From Armillaria gallica (taxonomy: Eukaryota; Basidiomycota; Agaricomycetes; Agaricales; Physalacriaceae): a DNA stretch of 64,000 bases. Within the stretch, counting starts at the first letter, position 1. Every line of letters starts with the position of its first letter. Positions 23,936-35,900 of this stretch are shown piece by piece. The position numbers were made by a program, and so were the translations under genes. The notes below the pieces were generated by a model. The model did not search any database. It worked only from the letters and a program-made list of their open reading frames with translations, and had not been told where the DNA came from. The stretch is from positions 4,092,001 to 4,156,000 of the forward strand of contig JBANDB010000006.1 in NCBI GenBank assembly GCA_037576215.1. The letters run 5' to 3'.

Positions 23936-26097
23936 CGGTTAACAATTTCACTTTGACAATTTCACTTATTGCGCAAAATAATCACTTAACTTAACTTAAG
24001 TTCACTTTTGGCAGGTCAAGTGAATTTGTCGCCTTCACTTGATCTCACTTGCACTTTTGCTTACCTTTCACTTGAGATCGCTTATCTGCCGTTTTAGATG
24101 TAGGTGTATTTCTATGAGTTATTAGAGCACCTAGAAAGGTATTTATGCTTGCAGTATCATAATATCACTGAGTCCAATGATTTGGTGTGAAAGCGGAAAC
24201 AAATTATTTAGGCGGTCGCATGTCTTGGGAACTTCGGCTACGTAAACGACACACACACTCTCTAACGATGCCCTTGGATTCTTTTGTTGCTTATCTGACT
24301 AGGAGTCCTCCGATTGTCCTGATTATGACCTGCATCAGCCTTACCTGCATTTCCCAGTTCCTGGTCCTACTCAAGCTACTACTCTCCTCCTGGATCACAT
24401 ATGGACTGGCCCTGAGCTCCCGCTCTGATGTAGCACTGTTATCTCTATCTTCGGTTAATCTGAAGTGCATTGAGCTGTCTTCCTGTCAATAACATGTGGG
24501 AATTTTAAGTTTCTCCTCCGGCCATTTAAGAGGACATTACTTCCCGCATCTCCTAGTTCTATGAGAGATTCACTCTCCGATCTATTTTATGGTGCGTCGC
24601 TTGCCGTTTCTACTATCACAATACTGAATCACCCTCGTCTTTCAGACTTTTGTTTTTACAGAGGCAGAATTGCTCGACGTGAAGTTCACGTGCAATGCTA
24701 GCACTGTCGACTGAACGGCACGACAACTTTAAGCTCGACTTCTTCAAGAGTCCGAAATTCTACGCAGCCCGGGCTTTGCAGACACGTCTTTAAGACATGT
24801 TTGATTCAATTAGGAAGCTTGGATTCCAACCGGCGCCTGGATTTGCTCCACCGCAACAATTATACCTGCCGTACATTGCCGTGCTGCATTCCTCCGGCGT
24901 ATCATGGGCAGCCTATCATATATATCCCTCAGGGTGACGGGCCAGCGACACTACCATTGCACGGCAATCCGACTTACATGTCAAATAATGGTTCAATTTC
25001 CTACCAGTGCTCCTGATGCCGTCGCAAATGCTAGTAAACAAGGTACGTATCTAACACTACAATAATTCTTCTTCGTAGGCTAAATTATTTGTAAATATGG
25101 TCTTGTTTGCGCACTTTGGGGCCCAAACGACTCGCAAGTGACACCCTCCCGCTGTTCAAGTGAAGGAACTCTAACTGTTACTTCACTTGGTAGACGTAAG
25201 GAAAGTGAATACCCAATTTCACTTGATGAGAGAGAGATCTGGAGCTCACTTGAGGAGTCATCAGGGTGACTACAGCTACTGAAATCTAGACGCTGTGTCA
25301 CCGTGAGTCATGCTTGCATGTATCCAGTATGAAGCCAGCTAATCAAAATGATATTGAATGGTATCATTGATCAAGTGGTACAGTAGACGAAGTTCACCGA
25401 AAGAGTTCTCAAAACAGGGAAAGCTTCTATGAGCGAGCGAGCGAGCGAGCTAGTATGGAGATGGCCTATAGAACTTGCATGGCAATAATACTTGTATCAC
25501 GATATAGAACCCTGATTTCTGGCACATACCGGCACATCCGTAACTCGTCCATGTCACATGTGGTTCGCCGACATCCCCTGCAAGGTAATTCCGACCGAAT
25601 GGAGCACACAAGATCCCTAGTGAATGAACGAGCATGGTATACCATTTGTACCAGCTATGTTAGAACAGAGTTTTTTAAGTATGGTGTGATCGATATGGGC
25701 AGACATCTAAAGTATATCACCATTACCCGATAGTACATGTAGGGCCAGTGAGCAATATATGAGAGGGAGGCGTCGTAGTATCAGGCAATGAGGTGCACTC
25801 TCTTTTTTACCTACCTACTGCGTGAATACTGACCGGCTCATTTTGCAGTAGGCCACCTTCCTTATCTGTAGCGATCCAAGCACGGCCAACGTTCAAGTAA
25901 GGCATTCCTCGACTCTGGCGACCTCGACTAATTAACGACAATGACGGCTCTACAGTTCTCCCGAATCAAGCTATGATGTCGAGGGACAATGGTGCCAAGT
26001 GAGAGTAAGTGAATATGCCAAATCGGGCAAGAGAATAAGTGAAAAAGTTCAAATAAGTGACGAAAAGTTAGCCGAAAAAGTCACTTTATACGCTCTC
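23936..26097. mobile_element. Non-autonomous DNA transposon, hAT-like (2.16 kb)
   Basis: An 11-bp direct repeat, AATATAGAAGG, flanks the segment (23925-23935 and 26098-26108), as expected for a target-site duplication of 8 or more bases. Comparison with the unoccupied site in repeat R2 (about 12055-12100) shows that the intervening 2.16 kb is an insertion. Both ends are rich in CACTT/AAGTG motifs: the left end has about ten in 23950-24080, the right end carries AGTGA-type copies in inverse orientation, and a third cluster lies at 25125-25265. The outermost bases do not form a perfect inverted repeat; CGGTTAAC at the left edge pairs with GTTAGCCG about 24 bases inside the right edge. No transposase was recognised. 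The hAT assignment rests on duplication length and motif clustering. Confidence 0.65.
24801..25016 (+). other. Open frame inside the transposon, no known product
   Basis: A 71-codon frame with several Pro, Tyr and Gly residues lies in the middle of the element. An overlapping frame from about 24798 reads MFDSIRKLGFQPAPGFAPP and stops shortly after. Neither resembles a transposase or another family I know. They may be remnants of captured host sequence or chance frames, and I do not propose a function. Confidence 0.25.
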
Positions 26098-26239
26098 AAT
26101 ATAGAAGGGCATTTTTCATGCTTATCCGTCGGGCCTTGTTCCCTGATCCTGACGATGATCATTGGCAAGCCGCTACGGTGGCCTGACATCGTTGCGGGAA
26201 ACTGCTTGCCAGTGAAAATCCGACGTATATTCATCATCG

Positions 26240-27235
26240 ACAACCTCTGATGGTAGCACTATTTTCAGTCCTACGAGTAGCTATCGACGCTCTACGAGAA
26301 ATCGTCTCTTCGTATCGCCGCGTCTCCAAATGGATAAAGCAATCTCCTGGACTCCCAGTACGAAATCCCACTACTCCGTTCTGGTCGATCCCAGCGTCGC
26401 CTATCCAAAAAGAAGGCTCGTCTGTATCTCTGTCAGCATGCGCGGATGTTGTGATTATCGGGTCTGGGATAACGGGCACGTCGTTTGCAGGTACGCTGCT
26501 TGATATGGACAGGTCTTTGTAGGTTGTGATGCTTGAAGCGAGAGATGCATGTTCTTGGGCTACAGCGCGGAATGGGGGGACATATCACGCCGCCGTTGTA
26601 CCACGACTATCTCGATTTGAAGAAGAAACACGGTGCAGAGGCAGCAAAACAGATCATCCAGTTCCGGCTCTCGCACCTTGACGAGCTGATAAGCGTTGCA
26701 GAGGAGGAGGGCTTGACGGAAGAGAGCCAGTGTCGCAAGGTGGATATCTATGATGTCTTTTTTGACAAAGGCGTGTTCGAAGGAGAAGCTGGGGCGCTAT
26801 TTGGAGGAGCTGCCGAGCGAGAAGGGTGGCTGAGGTACGGCGGATGGGCCGGCAGGAATGCAGCTCGCAGACGGAGTGTGTGGAGTCATCTCAACGACGG
26901 GCGGTGCAGTCCATCCATACTGACTCGCTACGGGAATCCCGTCACGGCTGCTCAAGACAAACTCTTCACTCCGGCTATACACGCACACTCCCTGTCTTTC
27001 CATCCATGACAACATCGTACACACGCCCCGCGGCGATATCCGCGCCAAATATATCGTCCACGCTACCAACGGATGGATGTCCCACCTCCTCGCGCCAATG
27101 CGGGAAAAGATCGTTCCCGTGCGTGGACATATGACAGCACAGCGCGCAGGAACAGGCTTGGACGATGGATGGCTCAGTACACATTCGTTCGTGCTCCTCT
27201 GGCCACGCACCTCCGTCCCGGCCTGGGGCTAGCAC
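26240..27235 (+). pseudogene. DAO-type FAD oxidoreductase relic after repeat R3
   Basis: The best preserved N-terminal half of the family in the window. The FAD motif VVIIGSGITGTSFAGTLLD lies at about 26447-26503. A second block from 26590 reads YHDYLDLKKKHGAEAAKQII and continues through SHLDELISVAEEEGLTEES to about 26800. After that the frame breaks, and further pieces (YAFRSPARGDIRAKYIVHAT-type residues near 27010-27070, RAGTGLDDGWLST near 27140) are out of frame. It ends near 27235 and the UNC93 relic follows. The family oxidises amine or amino-acid type substrates with FAD; this copy lacks a continuous frame and the C-terminus. Confidence 0.72.
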
Positions 27236-27319
27236 ATTGCCACCGGAAACCTGGTTGTGGATCATGCCAATGGTGCAGGTCCTCGCCTGAATCCTGGACG
27301 CTTCTTCGATAGCCAAACC

Positions 27320-29337
27320 ATGTGTAATTTGATGGCTACTTATCTGCGCTACTTATACCCGCACGGCCCTCGACCCTCTTCCTTCCTCAATCGGCCATGG
27401 CACACCCGTCGTCGACAACGAGAAAGGCTATGCTGGGAGCAGTGATGAAGGCCACGATGTCCCAAAAGTCTACCAGCAACCAAGGGTCTGTTTTACAACC
27501 CCATCACCCAGGTAAGTCAAGTTGGTTTTTGAAGATTTTTCAATTTCTGACATGTGCATAGGTCGCGATGCTGGGTGTGGTTTGCTTCATGGGACCAAGT
27601 AGGCGACATCCAGCCTTTCTTGGCGGCTGTTTAAAAACATCCCTGTATAGGATTGTTAACGCTCTAAACGGACTGGGAGCCGGTGGTCAAGTCGATTCCA
27701 AGACCAACTCCAACGCGCATACTGTTCTGTATTCAACGTTTGCTGCATGGGATTCTTCGCTGGGTGACTAAGTCTTGTTTTCTTCACGTTTGGGGCACTT
27801 ATCCATATGTTTCCTTAGATCGGTTAACAACATGCTCTGACCAGAGTCACGCTCCTGATTGGCAGTATGGGTTACAGCTTGTATATCAGATCCTACCTGT
27901 GATTAATACCTTCTTATCCCTAGTTAATCGACGCTGATACTATTTCTAGAGCCATCAACATCCACCCTGACGCTGGTGACTTCGTCGTCGCTGCAGGAGC
28001 CATCCTTGGAATGTGTGCTGGTCTTTTATAGACCGCACAGAGCTCGTTGATGATGGCGTACCCCATCGAAATGCAAAAGGGGAAGTTCATCGAGATTTTC
28101 TGGTCCATTTTCAACCTCGGCGGTGCCCTCAAAGCGTCTGTTGCTGCTGGGAGAAATTGGAAATCTATGGTAGATGCTCGCGGTTTTGTAACACGACTGC
28201 GTGTTCATTCGTGTTTACAGGCCAATGCTGTTAATAATGGGACATATGTACGTTAGCGTTTTCACCCATCCTACTTTTTTGCTTAAACCGTTTCCAGATT
28301 GGATTCCTTGTCCTTACACTCATCGGCGTTCTCATTCAGATGCTAATGGCGAATCCCGACAAGATGATTCGTTCGGATGGAACAAAGGTTACGACGCCCC
28401 AACACGCCTCCTGGAAGACCGAAATTATAGGTCTATTCGTGACGCTGAAGACAGATCCAATGATTATCCTTCTCCTCTATGTTCTTCGCTTCAAACTGGT
28501 TCTACACACGGCGTCAGTACCCACGTCCCTTCTGTGAATTCATCTAACCAACGCTTCAATTTTATCCAGAATTCAGCAGCTTCAACGGCGCCATCTTCAA
28601 CATCCGTGCCCGAGGCTTGAACAATGTCTGCTACTGGATCTCACAAATCATCGGCTCCGTCCTCATTGGCCTCCTCCTCGATTGAAAATCCATTAGTCAT
28701 CGTATCCGCGCCTACACAGGTGGACCGTCCGTCCTCTTCCCGATGGTCTTCGTTGTCCACATCTGGGGATACTTCTACCAAAGGCAGTACACACACGAGA
28801 GCATCACACCAGAGACGGAAAAAATGGATATCTACAATCACGGATACGCCGGCAGAGTGTGGTTCTACATCTTCTGTGGGATTCTCGATGCGATGTGGCA
28901 GACGACGGCGTACTGGCCCATGGGTGCGATGTCGAATGAGCCATCGAAGCTGGCATTCTTTGCTGGGTTCTACAAGTCAATCCAGTCGGCTGGAGCAGCT
29001 GGAATATGGCGTGCGGACGCTGTCAAGATTCCGTAAGTCTTCTCTGACACTTTGCTGTGATACCTCCTGACGCTTCACATAAGTACATGAATATGTTCAT
29101 TTCCGAGTGGACTCTCCTTGTCGGAGGTCTCGTGTTTGCGTTACCTATGGTTATTCTCCGTATCAAGAGTCATACTGATCTAGACGACGAGACCATGTTA
29201 GTTCATCTCTCCTATTAACTTTGATGGTTTCTGTTTCTCGTGGCCTTACTTCTAGCGCGCGGATGGATGATAAAGGACACATACGTCCAACTGAAGCTGT
29301 CACTGCTGAGATAAAAGCTACCCAGACGTCTTCATGA
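27320..29337 (+). pseudogene. UNC93-like MFS transporter relic B
   Basis: Nearly the whole transporter can be followed through about ten exons: VYQQP and FYNPITQ near 27460-27511, VAMLGVVCFMGP near 27563, FNALNGLGAGGQVD-like residues near 27660, VTLLIGSMGYSLY near 27846, INIHPDAGDFVVAAGAILGM near 27955-28015, SSLMMAYPIEMQKGKFIEIF near 28041-28100, MLMANPDKMIRSDGTKV near 28340, GLNNVCYWISQIIGSVLIG near 28614-28670, then an uninterrupted block with HIWGYFYQRQYT, ILDAMWQTTAYWPMGAMS and SAGAAGIWRADAVKIP to 29031, and a C-terminus ending at 29335-29337. Disablers are an in-frame TAG near 28030 where the family has Trp, a TGA near 28685, and single-base frame breaks near 27470, 27845 and 28480. Splice sites are mostly kept, so decay is fairly recent. 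Substrate unknown. Confidence 0.75.
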
Positions 29338-29928
29338 TTTTTTATGTCGGTGATTAAGGACACTTCATGACTGATGACTTTATTCTAGTATGTTTGTAAA
29401 TAGTACTCATTTTCGTGCTTGCCATCGTAACATGTACTGATGAAAAAGAGGGTTGATGTATTTTGGGCTCTCTCGATGTTACCTGGTGGATCCGACTTCA
29501 TTATTCCTGGTGTGAATGAATCAACCGCAGTTGGTGGCAGGAGTCCGAGCAAGAGCACTGCTCCCGATTAGGCAGGTGGATGGTCGAATTCATTTAGCGC
29601 GCTTCTTCGGTACTTCAACTTGTTCACACTTCGGTCACTAGCCTGAGAGACTTCGAATTTCTTTCGGTTCGTTCTTACGCTCTATCTGCTAGCTCGCCCA
29701 GGAAGTGATCACTTTTCCGAAGATGCTACGCGCATATCTACCTTTAGACGTCGCGACCAAAGGGAGCGGGAACCTTCTCTACGTGTCTCGAGGTTATTTA
29801 GGCGCTTGGGTCGCTTCTGTGACTGATCGATTTGGAGCTCTCGTTGGGGTCTGAGTTTGTCTCTATTTTGCAGGAAACATGTTTCTATGTCTATATAAAC
29901 CAGAAATCGCCTTGACCACGATGCAACC
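29338..29928. other. Intergenic region upstream of the helicase
   Basis: About 590 bases between the UNC93 relic and the helicase start, duplicated at about 17800-18300. It presumably contains the helicase promoter. No clear TATA box or other element could be assigned. Its repetition upstream of the truncated copy shows that the duplication covered the transporter end, the promoter and the first exons as one block. Confidence 0.45.
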
Positions 29929-32900
29929 ATGTCCCGCAAGCGCATATATCGCAGTGATCTCTTCGCCCCGGAGAAACTCACGTCGACGGATGCACTTGAT
30001 CATGCGTTGCAGGAGCTGCAAAGCATCCTCACAAAGGATAATTTCAGCCACATTTTTCAAGAGCTTGTCGATAACGAAAACCCCAACACTGTACTCTTGG
30101 TCTTGTCATGTAAGTCGACATCGTCAAGCTATCTGATGTACATCAGATTCTAACATCTTCACAGCATTGAGTGAGACTACATCGTTGACTTCGTGGTTTC
30201 TGGAGTCCTTTCCCTCTGAAGCTGCAGACTACGATGTGACCGTCCACTACAAGACTATATCTTGTCTCTCTTCGGAGCTTCTTTCCTCCCCATTTGTTGC
30301 AGATAAAGATTTGTGTGCCCGGCATCACGAAATGGCTCAGATCGCGCCCAGGGCATTGCAATACCTCGGCTCCTTCCTGCATTCCATCGATATCAGAACG
30401 CAGCATCATAACAAGAAGGGCAAGGCGAAACCGTCCCAGTGGAAGCTTCCGCAAGTCAAACGAAACGATGGTGCCTTCACCTTGGTCGAAAAGTATTTCG
30501 ATGTACTGAACGTCGATATCCCTAAAACATCGAGCCAAGCATCCATCCTCGTGGAACTTATTTTGCAAAGTCAACGGGATACTCTCAAGGTAAGTGTGAC
30601 TCTGTCTGCATGCTATGCGTTGAACGTTGAGGAGTGCCTAGTTCTATTTAGCGCTCCTCCGTCGTTCTGGGGTATCTACATCCCTCAAGGAATGTTTTAT
30701 CTTCTCTGTGTCCCCAATAGAACCGGAGAACAACACCTCGGGGACTGTGGTCAAGTTGCCATCTGCATACCCGATCGTCCAGCCGATGAAGTCGTACGTC
30801 TCCATGTCCTTTCATGAAATGATCTTACGTGTCTATCAAGGGCGCTGTACTTTGATACCGCTAAGGGTTTTGGTAACTGGACGGTCGTCATATCCACGAA
30901 TGCGGACAATTTTTTGCGGAGAGCCCACAAGAAGAATCTCTCCACGTTTAACGCTATCGTAGAGAAGATAAAGTACGTGTCGGATTTCATGCATGTATCA
31001 CCCACGCTTATCGGAACCACAGGGAACTCTCTTGTGGTCATTTTACTGACGACAATCAGAAGCGTTTGTGTGGAAGTGCGACTGAGGTTCCCGTCTTCTC
31101 GGCAAAAATATCTCGCAGTCTGAGACTCGTCGTAGGAAATCGGTTTCTTATCAATCTTGGACATCACTCACGCCCCCTTGTAGTATCAAATAGATATAAT
31201 CCCGGATGATGATGTACGTTCGAAAGATAAACTGTAAAACGAATTACTAAACTACCTTGAATCATTGGCAGAAAGAGACACAGGGTAAGTTAATGTTCAT
31301 GTCTCTTTGCTTTCTCCTCACAGTTCTTCAAGCCGTCAAAGTTTTCGGTATCTATACCCATGCTCAGATCGACAATCGTCTCTGGAGTTCGGTCAGTAGT
31401 CAGCTGCGAAAAAAAGGAAAGGAATACCAGAGGAGGTATCGTTTTCTCGCCTCAGCCTAAACGCATGTAGCCTTAACGCGATGCCATGTAGATGTGCGAT
31501 CAGGGGACACGCAGATCAAGATCCAAAGGACATTTTCACTCCGGCGTTCTTCCCTTCGCTACCTGAAGTGTCACCTTCGGAGATTGATGATATACCGGAT
31601 CTACGTCCCGACGAAAAAGCCCAGGTTAACTTCACATTTTTTATTCCTTTGAACTAAACATTGACCACTGTTCCTCTCAGAATCATGCGAGACTCATGTA
31701 AGCTATATAGAGGGGTGCCCAGTGCCAATCGCTAATCCCCCTACAGCATCGAGAAATACGTCACACTCTCACAGGTATGTTTTGGTACTTATTTGCAGAT
31801 TGACCGTTTAACCATGAAGGCGTGCAGCCCTTTTTGGATAGTATGTACCCGTGTGATACTGTCCAAAAAGTCGTATCTGATTCGTCTTGGTAGCTATCCT
31901 AGCAGATGTCGATGCTACTTTCCCTTACATGGTTTCGTGCGCCACCGTCTTTGGCTCTCCATGTTCATTTACTGATAGTATGTATCCACAGCACTCAAGA
32001 GAAACGTATTATAGAGCATCCGAAGTCCTGTTACGTTATAGGCCGCAGCGGCACAGGTATGCGCAAACAGTTCGTTGGCTTCATTCTCTTGCTCACGTCT
32101 ATTTAACATAGGAAAACTACAACCATGCTGTTCAAGATGTTGCTCATCGAGCGGACATCCCAACCCATGGCGTCGGATTTACCTCGCCCTCGTCAAGTCT
32201 TCGTCACGAAGTCTAGAATGCTTGCTAAGAAAGTGCAAGAATACTTTGCGAAGTTGGCCGGCTCCTTGGCAATGGCGTCACGGTCGCCTGCTGACGTGCC
32301 GGCGGCTCCTCAGTACCAAGTTGATTTAGGGCTGGTTGATGCAGATGACATTGTGGATTGGCGGACTGATTTGCCAGACAAGTACAGTGAACTCGAGGAG
32401 AAACATTTCCCGCTATTTATCACATTTGATGGTGTAAGCAGCAGCTCTTTTTTAATCCAAGGTTCTCATTCTTGCCGATTATAGCTTTGCGACATGTTGG
32501 AAGCCGACACGGATATTCAAACTTTGACCGCCAGGCCTAAGCGCCATAGGGGCGTCATTACGTATGAGTCCTTTCGCGAGTCCTACTGGTCTCATTTCCC
32601 CGAGCCGTTGATCAAAGGATTAGGTTTCTACTTCTCTCTTTGTCTACACACTGGTATTGAAACTGTGTTCGTTCAGATCCTGCCTTGGTATTCAGTGAAA
32701 TTATAGGTAACACATCTATATTTTTGTATCAAAGAGCTTGACTGGAGTCTTTGTTCAGGTGTCATCAAAGGGTCAACAGAGACGCTGAGCGAAGGGAAGC
32801 GGTATCTTAGCAGAGACACTTACCTTGGTCTCAGTAAACGCCGGCAATCTACATTTGCTGGCCAGAGGTGTGAGATATACCAACTGTTCGAGTTGTATAT

Positions 32901-35900
32901 GCGCAAGAAGAAGTTGCGAGGAGAGTACGACACTGGTGATCGGTAAGGTTTCCGTTGAAGTACATCGGACGGAAGTTAATCTGGGTCTAGAACCCATGGT
33001 ATCCTGAAGCATTTCACGGAGCAAGGCATCCCAAGACAAGGACTCGACCATTTGTGAGTCCTAAGCTCATGCACTTTATCTGTTATCAATGTTATTACAG
33101 ATATGTTGATGAAGTACAGGATAACATGCTCATTGACACTATGGGTAAATTTCATCCTTCATATTTGTCTCATACAGACCATGATCAGCTAACCGGCTCA
33201 CCATTTAGTCTTGAGGGCGCTATGTAGCAACCCGGATGGCCTCTTCTGGGCAGGTGACACTGCGCAGACCATTTCCGTTGGAAGTTCATTCCATTTCAAC
33301 GCTTTGAAGGCATTTCAGTGGAATATTGAGGTATCAGTTACTCGGAATCATTCTCATGCATGAACTAATTAGATGAGCAGGACCAATACCGAAGGAAGCA
33401 CAGGCTTGAAGCACAGCAGCCACCTGAGATGTTTCAACTTGCCATCAACTATAGGTCCCATGCTGGGATTGTTGATTGCGCGCATTCCATCATTGACCTT
33501 ATCACGATGTTTTGGGAGGATTCCATTGATCGTCTTTCTCCAGAGACGGGCATTGTAGATGGGGTCAAACCCGTCTTCTTTAAGAATGAAGATCGTGCTC
33601 AGTTGAAGCAGTTTATCTTTGGTGATCGTGGAAAACCTATTGAGTTCGGTGCCCAGCAATGTTAGTCTCCTGTTATCTGTGTCAAAGATGGCTGACTCTG
33701 AATTGCTGTGCATAGGTATCATCGTCAGAAACGAAACAGCAAGAGAGAAACTCCGACAGCAAGTTGGTGAAGTCGGTCTAGTGCTGTTCGAGCTTTTTAT
33801 TGCTACGTTAACAAAGCCGCTGATATGCAATATTGTAGCACCATATACGAAAGCAAAGGACTGGAATTCAATGACGTAGGTCGATATGCTATGTTACGAG
33901 ATGATTTTTTCACTCTCGCATTGCCTCCCTTCAGGTCCTGCTTTATAACTTCTTTGCTGATTCAACAGCCGGTCTCGCACAATGGCGTGTCGTACTGAAC
34001 GGCATCGAAAAGAGCAAGCAGGACCCTTGGCATCCTCCGCCTCAATTTGACAATATTTATCATGCCAGTATCTGTAACGAGGTGAGTATATCAGCAAACC
34101 GTTGGTTAGCATTGAATTGATGATGCTGTCCAGCTAAAATCACTGTACGTTGCAATCACAAGAGCCCGTGAAAATGTCTGGATCGCAGATGGATCCGAGA
34201 TAGGAGAACCCATGAGAGTAAGTTGCTGCTATCCTAGCCAGTCAGTGTGCTTATCAGATCATCAAGGTCTTTTGGTCAAACAAAGATTTGATTAACAATT
34301 ACACTCCGGGATCTGATACCCCTCGTCTCGCATCTTCATCAACACGAGAAGAATGGGCTGCCGAAGGACGTGAACTTTTCAATGCGAAGCACTTCTCACA
34401 GGCCAAGTACTGTTTTGATAAGGCCAAGCTTCCCTTCCAAGCATCCATTGCAGATGCCTATGATTTGCGAGCAAAGGCCCGTAAAGTCATTGGTATATCA
34501 AAACAAGATGTCCTCGAACGACGCTCTTGTTTTGCGAAGGCAGCTGTTTCATTCGAGGAATGTGCACATGCCAGTAGTAAGGCACACTCAAAAGATTCCA
34601 TGACCTACCTCAGGATCTGCGGCGAATGCTTTGAACAAGCTGACCAGAAGGACCGGGCCGCCGGGGTGTTTTTAAAGGCTAAGGAGTACACTCATGCTGC
34701 AGAGCTGTATAGAGACATCGGCAAATTTGACGAGGCAATCGAAATTGTGAAGGCTCATGAAGACGAAATGTCACCGACGGTCGTCGAAAATGTCATCAAG
34801 CTCGCAAGACTAGCGTACTTCTCTAAACGCCAGATGACGTACGTCTTTTCCTGAGGCGTGTTGGTCAATTATTCTCACCTTCCTGAACAGAAAAGCCCGC
34901 GAACTATTTGACTCAGTCGAAGAAGAAGTGGAGTACCTGGAAGAGAAGGATCTTGATGTCGCTCTTGCGGATGTATTGGTGGAAGAAGGACGATTCAAGG
35001 AAGCCGCCGAATTGCACTATTCTGAGGGTCGGAAAGAACAGGCTATCGAGCTTTTCCTCCGTCAAACTGAAGATAAAGCTGCTTTGCGTCGAGCTCAAGA
35101 ATGCATTCTCGAAGAGCTTTGGCACAGGATATCTTTCGGCATTGACCTTAAAGTCATAAGATCAGATCCCACATTTTTGTCATGCGGCTGATGCGCTCTG
35201 CGTCACGGCTTGATGCGACTTTCACAGAGCGGACTAGAGAAGTAAGTATCAGCCTCAGGAGTTTTTACTTGTCATAATTTATACTAATGCATTTACAGTT
35301 GTCGATGTTTACAGCTATCATAGGCGCTCAGACATCCCGGCTGCGTGAACTGGGTTCAGAATTCCATGAGATGGGGCATAGTTCCGCAGCCGTGCTATGC
35401 CTAGATCGATATTTCTCTCAGACCCTTCGAATTCAAGACATGGCTCTGGTTGACGCAGTGAACGAACTCAGCCTATTCTATACCTATGTGAACCTCCTCT
35501 CCACCGCAGCATTCCGAACGGACCCTTGTGGAGATGCGCCAACTGCAGCTTTGTTTGGGTTCCGGCGAATAGCAGAGAACGAGTTTCTTGTGCCTCCAAA
35601 CACATGGCTACATTCAGCAGATCTTGAACTCCGACCTGAAGGTGTGGTCGGGACCCAGGATTCTGACTGCAACCTCAGGCTGTCAGTACTCGAACTACGT
35701 CGGCTATTTTGTGATGCTCTGAGAGGACATCTCAAACAAAGGATTGCCGCTGAAAATGACGAATGTGCGAGAGGCAAAGCATTCCTGCCTTGTCTCGTTT
35801 TTGCCGTGTCTGGGTCTTGTCATCGGGCTGGATGTCCGGAAGCCCATGTATTACCTTCGGCGATACATACTGGTTACTACAATATGCGCGTCCGCCTGCA

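Noticed and set aside
24187..24492. 101-codon frame in the transposon as its transposase
   Set aside because: It is short and hydrophobic, with no transposase motif such as an acidic catalytic triad or a hAT dimerisation block.
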